From: Pomphorhynchus laevis | Taxonomy: Eukaryota; Acanthocephala; Palaeacanthocephala; Echinorhynchida; Pomphorhynchidae | Assembly (NCBI GenBank): GCA_012934845.2 | Contig: WNNJ02000931.1 | Location: 62,001-126,000, forward strand | Length of the DNA stretch: 64,000 nt | Direction: 5' to 3' | In this document: one piece after another, positions 29,767-40,791 of the stretch | How positions within the stretch are numbered: position 1 is the first letter of the stretch | Layout: every line of letters begins with the position of its first letter | Position numbers and translations under genes: made by a program | Notes under the pieces: model-generated | Databases searched by the model: none | What the model saw: the letters and a program-made list of their open reading frames with translations, nothing else | What the model was told of the DNA's origin: nothing

Positions 29767-31970
29767 GGGAGAAATTCACAAGAACCGTGACCTACTCGAT
29801 CGTATATAAGATAGCGGTTATGACATGTTACTTGGTAACTTCAATGATTGAACTGGTCGTTGGATTAATGAAGCACTCCGCAGAGCCAGGAACGACTATA
29901 TTATTCACAAATCACCTTCACCACCTTTCATTGCTCTACAACAAATTCTCTCTTCGATATATTACTGCTTCATAAGATGTGGTTGTTGAAACCCATTTGC
30001 ACTCAGCAGTCGCGTCAACAACATACCACCTCTCATGACCTAATTCGCTGGCGGCTATAGGACGATACGTTGCTTAGAAGAAGGTTTTACTTTGACCCTA
30101 TTAGAGTGGCTTTCTTTCAGGCAACTATCCAACTCTTTCCTAGAATTGGTAATGAGAGTTTGATCGAATTTAATTCCTACCTCTCTTCGCAAGCTACCGC
30201 GTTTATCTTGACTACCTATAAAGATCGAATATACAATCCTACTCTAACAAAACTCAAGGTCCTAGCTAAAATACTACACCTTCCTAATCTCTCTGTTTCC
30301 GCCAGACAGGTCCTCTCGAATGAATACTGGAGCACTAGATATAGGTTCCAAGGTTAGGGCGAGCATTGCTTGCCTTAACCCTTCTCAGTCTTCATTTTGG
30401 ATGATATTCAAGAAGGAGAAGTTTGTCTGCTGGAAGTCTAGAGCCTTGAGTTAGATCGGTAGCATATGCCTTAACAAAGTTTTGAAGGAGTCACAATCCC
30501 TACATATTTATGGAACCACTCAATCCCTACATAATTATGGAGCAGGGACTTATCTGTCACAGATATCCTAAACTCATGGGGGCCACTTCTAGGCACCTCC
30601 AGATCCCACGCGCCACTCTCTACTAGGGTCTGTCAGCTTTTGACAAACAGTCAGAGAAATTAGGTTGCCATCATAATGCTACTAGCCTCCCCGTCCGATA
30701 CGGCTGGCATTAATATAAGCTATCGTGTTTCTTTACCAAAAAAGAAATTGATTTCATGTCCTAAAGATCTGCGGCCTATCTCGCTTCAAAACTCCCTCAT
30801 CTCCATTTACGAAAAAGCGCTTGGGCGTAAAATTCGCTACCATCTAAGTAGACGAAATTTAATCCCACCAGGTTTTCATGGGTACGTAAAAGATCTCTCG
30901 GTCCATACAGCAATAGGTGAATTGCATCAGTTTTGTCAAGATAACAGTCATTAGTTTGCTGTGGCTGCCTTTCTTGATATTTTTTGCTGCATATAACCGC
31001 ATTTCCATTTCTTTTGTTATCTCTTCTCTCAGGTCCCTTGGGTTGCCTGCGAGAATTGTTAGCAGGGTGGAAATAGTGTTGTGCACCAAGCGATTCTTCT
31101 ATGAAGATGACCCTGATGCACGTCAGTTCTACCCTATTACAGGTGTGAATCAAGGTCCTCCACCTTCTCTAATCTTGTATCTTGCTACTTTCATTGAACT
31201 TAACAAAAAATTTAAATGTGATCAACATCTAGTGGTATACCACAGAGCTGATGATACCACAGCTCTGTTTTTCGGACGCAGGTGCAAAGATGTAGTCTCG
31301 CACATAAGCCGTTTCTTTTAAGATTAAAATATCAGTTACCCTCATCCAATCTTATTTCAAACTCCAACAGATTGCAGGTAGTAGTCTTTCATGGCACCCC
31401 TGCCACCAAAAAGAAACTTAAGAGACTTGCACTCTCCTCCATTTTGCAGCCTCAACCACTCCCCATCTTTACGAGTCGAGTAAAATATCTGGGGTTCACC
31501 GTTACGGAGAATTGGTCAGCGAATGCTGACCTGGATAGGCTCAAACATATTCTAAAGAAAGCTAGGTGGGTCCTGAAACGGGCTCAGCGTATGTCATTGA
31601 ATTGGAAAACCCAAGTGCGCCTTTGGGGGTACTTGGACTATTTCGGGATTCGTTTTCTTTTCAAGAGGACGTCCCCCCCAGAGCAAACACTAAGGTTTCT
31701 CAAGCTTTTAATCTCGCGCTTCCTGAACATAGTTCGCCTCGACTGGATTCTTCCGGTTTGAAATGCCCAGATGGTTCAGTCGGAGAGCGGCGTATCGGTG
31801 TGGCTAAAGGGCTTATATTCCTGTTAACCTAGGCCGTAGCATACTGAAGAATACTTGAATGATAACGACCGGTCTGATTTTTTGGTTTCGTTTTTCTGTA
31901 TGTCTCTCTTTTTTAAAGTATTTATCAGTTATATAGGTTTTAACAAAATCTTTATTTTTTTATTTATAAT
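29767..31970 (+). mobile_element. LINE family J, copy 3 (5'-truncated)
   Basis: Starts inside the endonuclease (AAATTCACAAGAACCGTGACC, as in copy 1 at 9822), then linker (30070-30357), RT (about 30730-31321) and C-terminal region (31282-31761), ending near 31970 at AACAAAATCTTTATTTTTTT. The RT motif C reads VVYHRADDTT, with two extra codons inside the motif. Many stops and frameshifts. It lacks the acidic extension of copy 1, which shows that extension is not general to the family. Confidence 0.75.
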
Positions 31971-32344
31971 TAAAATTTGATTAAACAAATTTAATCTAAA
32001 TCATCTAAAATCTTTAATTCCAACGTATCTGATATCAACGAAATGCTTAAACCAATATGAATTTGCAGTTAAACTAGGTAACATATTAGATATATGCATC
32101 CATATTTAAAAACGGGTTAAAAAATCAATCCCAAAATATCACACAGATTGTTATTAAGAAAATATTACTCATGGATTAATACTCGTAGATTATTAATCTA
32201 CGAGTAATCTAAATTATATTTTTATATAATAAATGTATTAATACATAAATATATTCATTTATTAATCTAAATTACATAATATTTTACAACAATTTTTTGA
32301 CAAGAAAAAATAAAAGTAACAAAAGTTTTTCTTGTCAACCACTA
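31971..32344. other. AT-rich spacer with a 27-bp palindrome
   Basis: Non-coding. TACTCGTAGATTA at 32180-32192 is followed after one base by its reverse complement (to 32206). Nothing else recognised. Confidence 0.5.
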
Positions 32345-35290
32345 GTCCGGGTGTTAGTTCGTGGAGGAAGTGAACGAACCAAACTACTCAAGACATCGCG
32401 ATCCTGGGCGACAGACCAGAGTTCTCTTTGAGATTGCTTAAGGCATTCTTCGGCCAGATTCAAGATTTGAACTCTCTACCGGTACAGAGATCTCTTTCCG
32501 TAGAATCCGACCAAGAAAACCTTTCGGTAAATTCGATCTCTAGACATTCTCAAAACGTGTTTTAGCCACCTCAACTGACATTTTTCGATGTGGAAAAGCA
32601 GCGACTTTACTCGGAGTCCATTCCGGATGGCTGAATTCCTAGGCTTATCTCTAAGGCTAAGAGCCTCCACACCGCGAAAGAAATTACGGTCGCCGTTATT
32701 CGAGATCTTATCCTTTCAGTCATGACTCAAAGCTCATGACCATAAGTTAAGATAGGAACGAAGATTCCGCGGTAAACCGAAAGCTTCGCCCGAAGAAACA
32801 ACTCCCGATTCACCACGATAGATCTGTACAAAGAACACATTTATGTGTTAGCTAAACAGATTCGCTTCTTAATCTCCTTGATGTTCCTGCCGTCCCTCGA
32901 GAACAATACCTCAAGATACTTAAAGTCTTCATACCAGGCAGAACCTTTTCCCCAATCCGGGTTGACATTGATACCTGAATCCTAGACGAAAATATAGAAA
33001 CAGTATTGGAGGTACTAATCAACATCCCTGTGGCTTGTCATTATATCGTAAATCGATCTAGTAGGCATTGAAAGTTCTCATGACAAGAAGCTAACAAGAC
33101 AACATCATCTGCTAAAGACAGAGATGGATTCTGATGAAACCAAACTGAATGCCAACATCCAACAAAGCAGCCCGTTTCGTAATTTTGTCCATGTAAACAA
33201 GGAACAAAAGCGGAGACAAAGGACAACCCTGACGAAGACCAAAGCCTACTAGAAATGATTCAGAATTCCTCACTAGAACACGAACACTACTCATACTTTG
33301 TTCATACAGAGAAGCCACAGCTATCCGAAGATTGTGTGGTACCCCATTCTCCCTAAGTACCTCCGACAACCTCTCTTGCAGAACTCGGTCGAACGCGTTC
33401 TCCAAATCTACAATGCACATGTAGACCGGTTGAGCGAACTGCCAAGATCGCTCGAGGATAGTTGATAGAGTAACGAGTTTATCTGTAATTCCACAACCCG
33501 GACAAAAGCTACATTGTTCCTCTTGCAACTGTCCCTCAACTATAAGCTGTATCATTAACTCAAGAATCCTAGCAAATAACTTACCAGTTTGGCTCAGAAT
33601 AGTGATGCCCCGATAAGAGGAACACACTCTTCGGTCACTTTTCTTAAAGATTGATACCACCACCCAGTTCACATCTCACTAGGAACCTTGCCCGACTTCA
33701 ATGTAGCGTTGAATATCCGTGTTAGCCACTTCCTAACTACAACGTAGAGAGCTTTTAAAGCTTCAGGTCAAATCTCGTCTACTCCAGAAGACTTGCCATT
33801 ACGAAGTTTTTTAACAGCAGCAATAACCTCTTCCAAAGAGATGAGCTCTTCCGTTGATCCTAAAGGCTCTACGTTTACAATAGAATACATATCCACAGGA
33901 CTAAGTAGACTACTAAAATGCTCTTTCTAATAACCAAGAATTACTTCAATATCAGTCAGCATAGACCCTATCTTGTCATAGTTTAAAAAGTTTTCTTCTT
34001 TCCAACACGAAGGTTCTTGATCGTCTTCCAGAACATCTTCGAAGCTCACCTATAATAAAGTTCTGACTGCTTTCCAAACTTCTCTCAAGCCGCCTTCTTA
34101 GCTTCGGTAACTGCTCGAGCTAAAGCTCTATTTGCCCTTCGATACTTGTCTACCACTCCCGCTGATTTATCTGACAAAATTGCCTTATAAGCTAGCTTCG
34201 TCTGTTGAACAAAATCTCTAACTGTTGGTGTCTACCAAGCAGTTCGAGTATTTCCTTCGCGACAAGCATTTATAGCCTTCGAGCCATAACTTTTCACAGT
34301 TGCTTTGGCAAGCGAGGATCTGAACATCTTCCATTCCTGATAAATGCTATTCACCTCTTCTGGCAACCCATAGAAGTCCAACCGGATGTAGCCAGAAAAA
34401 CGTTCTTTGACAGAAACATCTGCTAGACGCTCTCAGTACACCCTTAAACAACGTTTGGTTTTGCCAGATTTGTCTAGCATCTGATCCTGCCATCGAAGTT
34501 TACTAACTACAAGGTAGTGATCGGTTGACAGCTCAGCCACTCTCTTCACACGAGTGCCCAGAACATAACGTCGCAGATCAGATGAAACGATTACAAAATT
34601 GATCATTGATCTTTGACTGAGAATCCTGATGCAATGTGCATCTATGGATCTCCTTGTGTTCAAACAGTGTTGGCTATGCACAAATTGTTACGAGAACAAA
34701 ATTGCAATAAGTCAACAACACTCGCATTCATATTAGAGAGTCCGTTCCTCACCAACACTCACTTCCAAATGCTACTGTCGCTATAGACATAAGCATTAAA
34801 GTCACCCAATAGAACGAGGGAATCTCCAACAGGAGTACTATCAAGTAGATCCTGAATATCTTCAACGAAGACTGCATATTCTGAGATAGCATTGAGAGCA
34901 TACGCACACAACAGTTATCCCATTTCCCTCTGAGACTAAAAGATTCAGAGACGCTAGCCTTTAGTTCACTGAGTGAAATTTTTCTACCACGAACGACAAC
35001 CGTGGACTTGTAAGTATTCCTACAACCGCCTGCCGTCGCTTTCCGTTGGTAGCTCCCGAATAGTCCAACGTCCAACCTTGATCATAATTTAGTTCAAGTT
35101 CCAGAATAGTGAAGAGAAGTCACTCCGAATGTTTCAAGACCGGAGCGAGCCATCTCTTCAACTAATTCTGGTTCCTTCCCCGTCAGCGAGATGACATTCC
35201 ACGTTCCTACATGAAGGCTAGTCCGCTTCGAATGTTGATGCCTCTTTCGCTGTCTCTGTACAATTGCCTGGTTACACGGCACCCGACAAT
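32345..35290 (-). mobile_element. RTE-like LINE (family R), nearly full length, degraded
   Basis: Minus strand. Endonuclease start at 35282-35094 (LHVGTWNVISLTGKEPELVE), endonuclease end at 34681-34433 (INFVIVSSDLRRYVLG, STDHYLVVSKLRW), linker (ASKMFWKTIKNLR, about 34030), RT 33672-33112 (SYRGITILSQTGKLFARI, VDLENAFDR, GLRQGCPLSPLLF) with ADDVVLLAS just beyond in another frame, and a C-terminal region at 32670-32476 (CQLRWLKHVLRM). Many in-frame stops. Motif wording is closest to RTE-type LINEs as I know them. Confidence 0.7.
33112..33672 (-). pseudogene. family R reverse transcriptase core
   Basis: 186-residue frame with RT motifs up to GLRQGCPLSPLLFLVYMDKI. The frame then drifts (FGFIRIHLCL) and the catalytic motif ADDVVLL is read in the neighbouring frame near 33110-33085. 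Upstream coding sequence is interrupted by stops. Not a complete protein. Confidence 0.75.
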
Positions 35291-35389
35291 GAAAACTCCT
35301 TCGGTCAGTGGTGAGTTAACTACTGTTCTTCACATTTAATTTATATTTTGAATATTTGCTGCTTGTCATTTTCATTGTCTTCGTTTGAT

Positions 35390-35655
35390 TGTTCGGTTAT
35401 CTTCCGTTCCCGATATCCTTTGATGATCCAACATCGCTATTGTAAAGAAACAGGTCTCCGAGACTCTCTTCCGCCTTTCCGTCAATTGTCCAATCTTCCG
35501 TTGGAGTCATCGGAGTGATTTTGTTTGTTCGGCTATCTCCCGTTCCCAATATCCTTTGATGATCCAACATCACTACTGCAAGGAAACAGGTCTCCGTGAC
35601 TCTCTTCTGCCTTTTCGTCCATTATCCAATACCCCGTTGGAGTCATCGGAGGGAT
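35390..35655 (-). repeat. two tandem units of about 135 bp upstream of family R
   Basis: GTTCGGTTATCTTCCGTTCC at about 35390 and its variant GTTCGGCTATCTCCCGTTCC at about 35527, each continuing through CCTTTGATGATCCAACATC and AAACAGGTCTCCG to GTTGGAGTCATCGGA. They lie directly 5' of the LINE on its coding strand, so they may be tandem 5' UTR units, which some LINEs use as promoter. Confidence 0.7.
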
Positions 35656-36700
35656 CTGAGATAGTCTATGGAAACACTATCCCTACGGATGATGCAAGTC
35701 GGGGTTTGTGTTTTGTGTTTCATATATAATTGAATAAAAACCTGAACGGTTTAATCTACAACAGTTTATTTATAATATTTATTGCGGAACAAGCATACTA
35801 TGGACAAACTACTCGTTCCTTCAACATTGAGTATCGACCTAGACGATCCAAATGCCCATGAAGAGTGGACTCATTGGAACCGCCGCCTAGATAGCTTTTT
35901 GGCATTACAGGTCGATATCACTGATCAGTCAAAGTTATGTTTTGTCAATCTCGTTTCTACGCGATTATTCGGATTGATAAAAAGAATGTGGAACATTTAA
36001 CGATGCGATTGCCGCTCTTAACAATGCGTTTAACAAACCAATAAATGTGCTATTCGCACGTTTTTCACTACACACTGTTGTCAAGAAGCTTCGATGTCGT
36101 TAGACCAATACCTTCGCAAGGTGGATGACCTTTTCTCACATTGCGATTTCAAGGCGGTGGATGCTACTACAAACCGTAAAGATCATATCACCGACACATT
36201 CGTTCAAGGCATTCATAGCACCTATATATGACAACGATTGTTCGAGTCCAGGGTGAACAATCTTGAAGACCTAGTCACAATAGCAAAATCTCTTGCGTAC
36301 CAGCAAGCGGCAATTATTTCATCAGTCGAACCGACGAGCCTGGTCAGCACAAGCGTTGATGTTGTCGATCAATCCCGCGAAAGTTTAGACAATGATAACA
36401 CGATTTCTAGCATGAGAACGAATACAAAAACTAAACAGAGTACATTACACACTAAACATTGTTACTTTTATGGGAACACGCTTTATTCTCGAGCAAATTG
36501 CCTAGCACGGAACGCTACCTGTCATTCATGTGGCAAGAATGGACACTTCTCAATAGTGTGTCGCTCTCGTAAACAGGTAACCGGCTCAACTACTGCGGCT
36601 ATGTACTCTTTGACTCTAAATAAGGTAAACGGAATGTTCTGCAAGGTTTTGGTTGCTGGCAAACCGTTCACATCCATGATGAATACTGACAGTATCCATC
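35656..36700 (+). mobile_element. gypsy-type LTR element fossil, gag part
   Basis: A likely LTR end (AATAAAAACCTGAACGG ... CTACAACA, about 35735-35765) precedes a gag region starting near 35800 and running to a CCHC knuckle (about 36460-36560). The element is cut at the AT microsatellite near 36700. A few breaks. No pol region or second LTR present. Confidence 0.65.
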
Positions 36701-36701
36701 A

Positions 36702-36748
<47 letters not shown>

Positions 36749-36773
36749 TACCGATTCAAACGAAACTCTTATG

Positions 36774-36843
<70 letters not shown>
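36702..36843. repeat. (AT)n microsatellite with an embedded Penelope scrap
   Basis: Two long TA tracts, 36702-36745 and 36775-36843, surround ATACCGATTCAAACGAAACT and its continuation (to about 36778). That piece is the exact reverse complement of part of the P1 357-bp unit (compare 4379-4414). The right tract also forms the 3' tail of LINE A. Confidence 0.85.
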
Positions 36844-36847
<4 letters not shown>

Positions 36848-37099
36848 AGAAGGTGTGAACGGAGGAGGTGTTTGAATGTGATAAAGGAAGAAGCGCGGCG
36901 GACGTCGCGAGGGAGTTGATTCCAGGCGAGTGAGGCGGCGACGAGGAAGGATCGGAGACCATAGTTGTTGGAGTAATTGGGAACGTGGAGTAAGAGGGTA
37001 TGACGGGAACGCAGCGATAGCGAGGTGGGGCGAGTGTCGTCTAAGAAAGGAAGGTTGATGAACGATGGGAAGCTGACAGCGATGAGACGAAAAGTTACG

Positions 37100-37313
37100 A
37101 GAAGAAGGCGGAGTTTGATGCGGATGTGGACGGTGGGCCAGGAGAGTTGACACGAAATGTGAATGTGTGGTCGAAGCGACGGAGACGAGATAGCACTCGA
37201 ACGGCGGAGTTGATTATTCGTTGTAGGGGTAGGATGATGGATTTTAAAGAATTTGCGAAAAGGCTGAGGCAGTAATCGATTTTAGGGGAGAGAAGCGATG
37301 AAAGAAGATACAT
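37100..37313 (-). CDS. LINE A RT C-terminal piece
   Basis: [20 protein letters not shown], then [20 protein letters not shown], the classic end of CR1/L2-type RTs. Separated from the RT palm by broken sequence. Confidence 0.7.
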
Positions 37314-38014
37314 ACAAGAATGGAAGTCGATAAGGAGGCGGATACGGCGGATGTCACGGAGAATTAGGCTAGACGAGCGGACCTTGTTGCTAACGAAGTG
37401 TTTAAGGGAAAGGTGATCATCGAAATGAAGCCTAGGAAAGTGAGATTGTGTACTATGGGGTTGATCGATGAGGCAAAAGATAAAGTGGGAGGAGATATGT
37501 TTGGTTTACGTGGGAGTATCCACATCATTTGGACTTGTCCGGGTTTAGAACGAGATGAAAATTGAAGAGACGTTTGTAGATAGAAGAAAGACAGTTCCAG
37601 GCAGAAATGCCGATATCGTGTATGCGATGTGCGGGTGCATGAGCACAGATGAGGATGTCGTCAGCATATTGCATGACTTTAAAGAAGTAAGGTTTGATAA
37701 ACGGAGAGAGATCGCCAAGCAGAAAAGAGCAAAGCAGGGGACCTAGGACTGAACCTTATAGGACCTTGCAAAAAAATAGGGATGGGTAGGGGTGATGATG
37801 CATTAGAACAGACGCGAAAAGAACGGTCGGATAGATATGAGGCAAACCATGCTACGGAGAAGGAAGAAAAGCCGTAATCATAACGAAGGCGAGAAAGGAG
37901 GACGGAGTGGAAGACAATGTCGATGGTGGTGGAAAGGTAGAGAGAAATAAGAACACTATATAGAGCCTTGTCTCGAGAAATGAGTCAGTCGATATAAACT
38001 TTCATGCAGGCGAT

Positions 38015-38848
38015 TTATGTGGAGTGATTAGAGCGGAAAGCGGTTTGGAAAAGAGGGTACAGATTGGATGAGGAGAGATAAGCATTGATCTGTATTAAGA
38101 TGATGCGTTCTAAGAGCTTAGAAAGAGTAGGGAGTAGTGAAATGGGGTGGTAGCTAGAAGGAATGGAGGGGTTGAGCGATTGTTTCTTAAGGAGGGGAAG
38201 AACGATTGCGGATTTCCAGTGTGAAGGGAATATACAACTGCGGATGGACGAGTTAAACAAGGTTGTGAGAAAAGGGTATATCGATGAGCATATGGATTTA
38301 AGTATGTGAGTATGCAGTGGATCGGTAGGTGAGGTTTTGTTGGGAAAGGACATGAGGACAGATGATACTTCGATAGTGAGACAGGGAGAAGATGAAAGAG
38401 TTCCACTAGGATGAGACTTCCCGGAACTCTTTGAAGGATGACACTTCAGAGGATGATACTTCGATAGGATGGAGACCGGGGTGTGAGAGAGCAACGTGGA
38501 TACTTTGGTCTGGAGAAATGACGAATAATCATGAGTATTGATATTGTACGGCGAAGAGGAGCGAGCAAGGATAGAGTTAAAAGTATGCCAGAGAGTCTTA
38601 GAGTTGAATGAAGTGATGATTTTATGCTGCCAGAAGGAGTTGCATTTAGTACGTAGTAGGTGGAGATGAGACCGCCGATGAGCAAGATAGGTATCACGGA
38701 AAGGCGGAGTGATCGAGCGGAAATCACGTCTGAGAGAGCGATGATATACTCGAAAAGCATGACGGAATCGACGCTTTGAAAGTAGGCACTGGGTGTCAAA
38801 CCATGGGGCACAGTGCAAGCAACGGTGTGGGTGAGACTTTAAGGGCAA
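38015..38848 (-). CDS. LINE A linker and RT N-terminal half, 277 residues
   Basis: Starts after the endonuclease. CAPWFDTQCLLSKRRFRHAF and TLWHTFNSILARSSSPY are the linker; PTDPLHTHILKSICSSIYPF, WKSAIVLPLLKKQSL, YHPISLLPTLSKLLERIILI and FQTAFRSNHST are RT fingers and start of palm. The frame stops at 38015, before the catalytic YADD region. Downstream, the RT continues with [13 protein letters not shown] at 37313 and below. Confidence 0.75.
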   Translation of the reverse strand: MPLKSHPHRCLHCAPWFDTQCLLSKRRFRHAFRVYHRSLRRDFRSITPPFRDTYLAHRRSHLHLLRTKCNSFWQHKIITSFNSKTLWHTFNSILARSSSPYNINTHDYSSFLQTKVSTLLSHTPVSILSKYHPLKCHPSKSSGKSHPSGTLSSSPCLTIEVSSVLMSFPNKTSPTDPLHTHILKSICSSIYPFLTTLFNSSIRSCIFPSHWKSAIVLPLLKKQSLNPSIPSSYHPISLLPTLSKLLERIILIQINAYLSSSNLYPLFQTAFRSNHST

Positions 38849-38916
38849 GAGAATATCGAGAATGGATGTGAGTTCAGATTCGAAAAGAAAGGCGAGATCG
38901 TGAGGAGATGAATATG

Positions 38917-39735
38917 TTATTGTTGGATAGGATAGAGACGATTTGAGTAAGGCAGAGCGGAGAAGGGATAGGTCAAGATTTCTCCAAGAGCGACGTAGGA
39001 TTGTAGGTGTGTGAGGAGGGGTGTGGTTGTGAGTGAGATCAAGGGTGACGAGAAAGTGATAGGATAGACAGGATCGAAAATGGACAGTGAGGTGTAGGTA
39101 GCAAAATGATCGGGAACAGCGATGATGTCGAGTGCCCCATTAAGGATATGTGTGTGGGGGGGGCAGTGGAGATTAGTTTGTAATTGTAGTTGGATAGAAT
39201 GTTGATGAACCGGATGGAATCCATGGAAGAGGGGCGGTCTAGGCGGATATTGAAGTCGCCTAGAACGAGTGAAGGGATTGAGGACAAAGAACAATGAGAA
39301 AGGAGGTCAGCGAGTTCGATAAAAAATAACGCTGTAGGAGCTGGTGAACCAGGACGGTATACAATGGCGAGATCTAGAGTGATCGGGTTAGAATAACGAC
39401 AAGTGAGCAATTCAAAAGAGCAAGGACTGAAAGGGGGATTGATTTTGCGAAGAGACGCGGGGTGACGCGCGAATGCGACAATACCGCCATAATTAGAGAA
39501 GTTAGAAAGGGATTTGTTAAGGGGGCGAGTGGATTCGACTAGTGAGCAACCGGCAGAGAGCAAACGGCGGATGGAGAGGTCGTCAGAATCGGAGTGCCAT
39601 GATTCGTGATGCAGAATAGATCGATGGATTGCTTAGTGAATAAGTTGAGGATGATATCGGATTTATTGAGAATAGATCTAGTGTTGAGGTAGCCGAGGCG
39701 GAAACCGTGTGTAGTGCTGGAAGTGGCTAGTGGGG
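38917..39735 (-). pseudogene. LINE A endonuclease
   Basis: Starts FRLGYLNTRSILNKSDII (near 39700). Continues in a second frame (39563-39039) with FSNYGGIVAFARHPAS, LAIVYRPGSPAPTALFF and the catalytic LVLGDFNIRLDRPSS (about 39270-39230). Two frames overlap at about 39550, so one shift separates the start from the main part. Confidence 0.75.
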
Positions 39736-40401
39736 AAGGACATAGGGGAGATAAAGCGCCATCGGATTTTTGGGCGGGTGCGGACAACTTGACAATTTCC
39801 GTCGATGTTTCGGATGGAGAGAGATGTTTCGCCGTTTTCCTCGCGACGGCGTTTTTCGATGCGGGCAGATGAGAGTTGAGCGATTTCGGAGGGGGTGCGA
39901 TCGGGGAAAATGCGAGTGGCTGGAGAGGGCACGAGTTTGAATTGTTGGGAGAGGACAGAAGACGCGTGAGAGCAATGCTTGAAAACAACTTTTAGGAGAG
40001 GAGCTGGGAAGGATTAGATTGAGATTTATTTAGGCGGATGAATGCGACAGGAGAGATGTTGTTGAAAAAGGATGGGTTATCCGCAGGAGCAAGAGACGAG
40101 AGGATGGATCTGAATGCGGAAACATCGTGGTCGAGACGTGCTTGTGGAGATAAAGAGCTGGAAGGAGTGATATTAGTGACGATGACACAACGATCGCGAG
40201 AAGGAAAGAGTTTCTGTAAAGGAGGACGAGTAACGTGAGTTGGTGAGATTACGATTGGAGACTGGAAGTTGAGGATATCAAGGGAGTAGGTTTGACAGCG
40301 GAAGACAAAGAGGATTCTGATAATAGAGAGGGTGATGAGCGATGTGAGGGAAGGTTATGAGTGGAAGGATTGTGGAGGTGATTTTGATTGAGGGATGTAG
40401 G

Positions 40402-40755
40402 TTATTGAGAAACGAGACAGAAGGGAAGAGACGGGGGTGTCGGGAAGTGAAGACATGGTATTAGAAGTGCATGTGGTGACAGGATCAGTGGGTTGACAAA
40501 GGACATCAGAAACGACTGTGGTGGTTTGAGTGGACACGTTGGAGGTTGATGTGATCTCATGGAAGAGGTCGCGTATGAGTTTGGTGGCACAAATCCACAT
40601 AGGAAGTCTTCTTTAGACTTACTGTTGTCGCATGCGATTGTAGTCCATACGCTGCAGTCGTGTGTCGAGCACTGTAATTGTAGTTGAGCACAGTTGGTGT
40701 CGGTGGTAGCTGTCTTCGTACGTCCTCCCATCAACGTCCTTGTGTGTTTAAACAT
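40402..40755 (-). CDS. LINE A ORF1 N-terminus with PHD-like finger
   Basis: Frame of 117 residues. Between residues 20 and 60: CSTHDCSVWTTIACDNSKSK, then EDFLCGFVPPNSY. The C-x4-C ... W ... C ... FLCGF layout is the same as in LINE B (55282-54881) and LINE C (near 63400). Such a finger at the start of ORF1 is known in some CR1-group LINEs. The remainder is Pro/Ser-rich. Confidence 0.55.
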   Translation of the reverse strand: MFKHTRTLMGGRTKTATTDTNCAQLQLQCSTHDCSVWTTIACDNSKSKEDFLCGFVPPNSYATSSMRSHQPPTCPLKPPQSFLMSFVNPLILSPHALLIPCLHFPTPPSLPFCLVSQ

Positions 40756-40791
40756 TTAAATTTGCTACTGATTGAAATAATAGGTTTTTCA

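Larger units (their letters stand above)
36844..40755 (-). mobile_element. LINE A, CR1/L2-like, full length in layout
   Basis: Minus strand. ORF1 starts at about 40755 with a Cys/His-rich finger, ORF1 tail and linker to about 39740, endonuclease about 39700-38930, RT 38848 to about 37700, and C-terminal region 37313 to about 36960, then a microsatellite tail. Coding strand rich in C and T (Ser, Pro, Leu, Thr), unlike the AT-rich surroundings. Frames are broken in several places. A 3'-terminal fragment of the same family is at 58075-58440. Confidence 0.8.

Noticed and set aside
36668-37153. 161-residue frame with long IYIYIY stretch
   Set aside because: It is produced by the TA microsatellite joined to the antisense/tail of LINE A, not a protein gene.
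40038-40238. Plus-strand frame inside LINE A as a separate gene
   Set aside because: It is the antisense shadow of LINE A ORF1 and the composition follows the LINE's C/T-rich coding strand.
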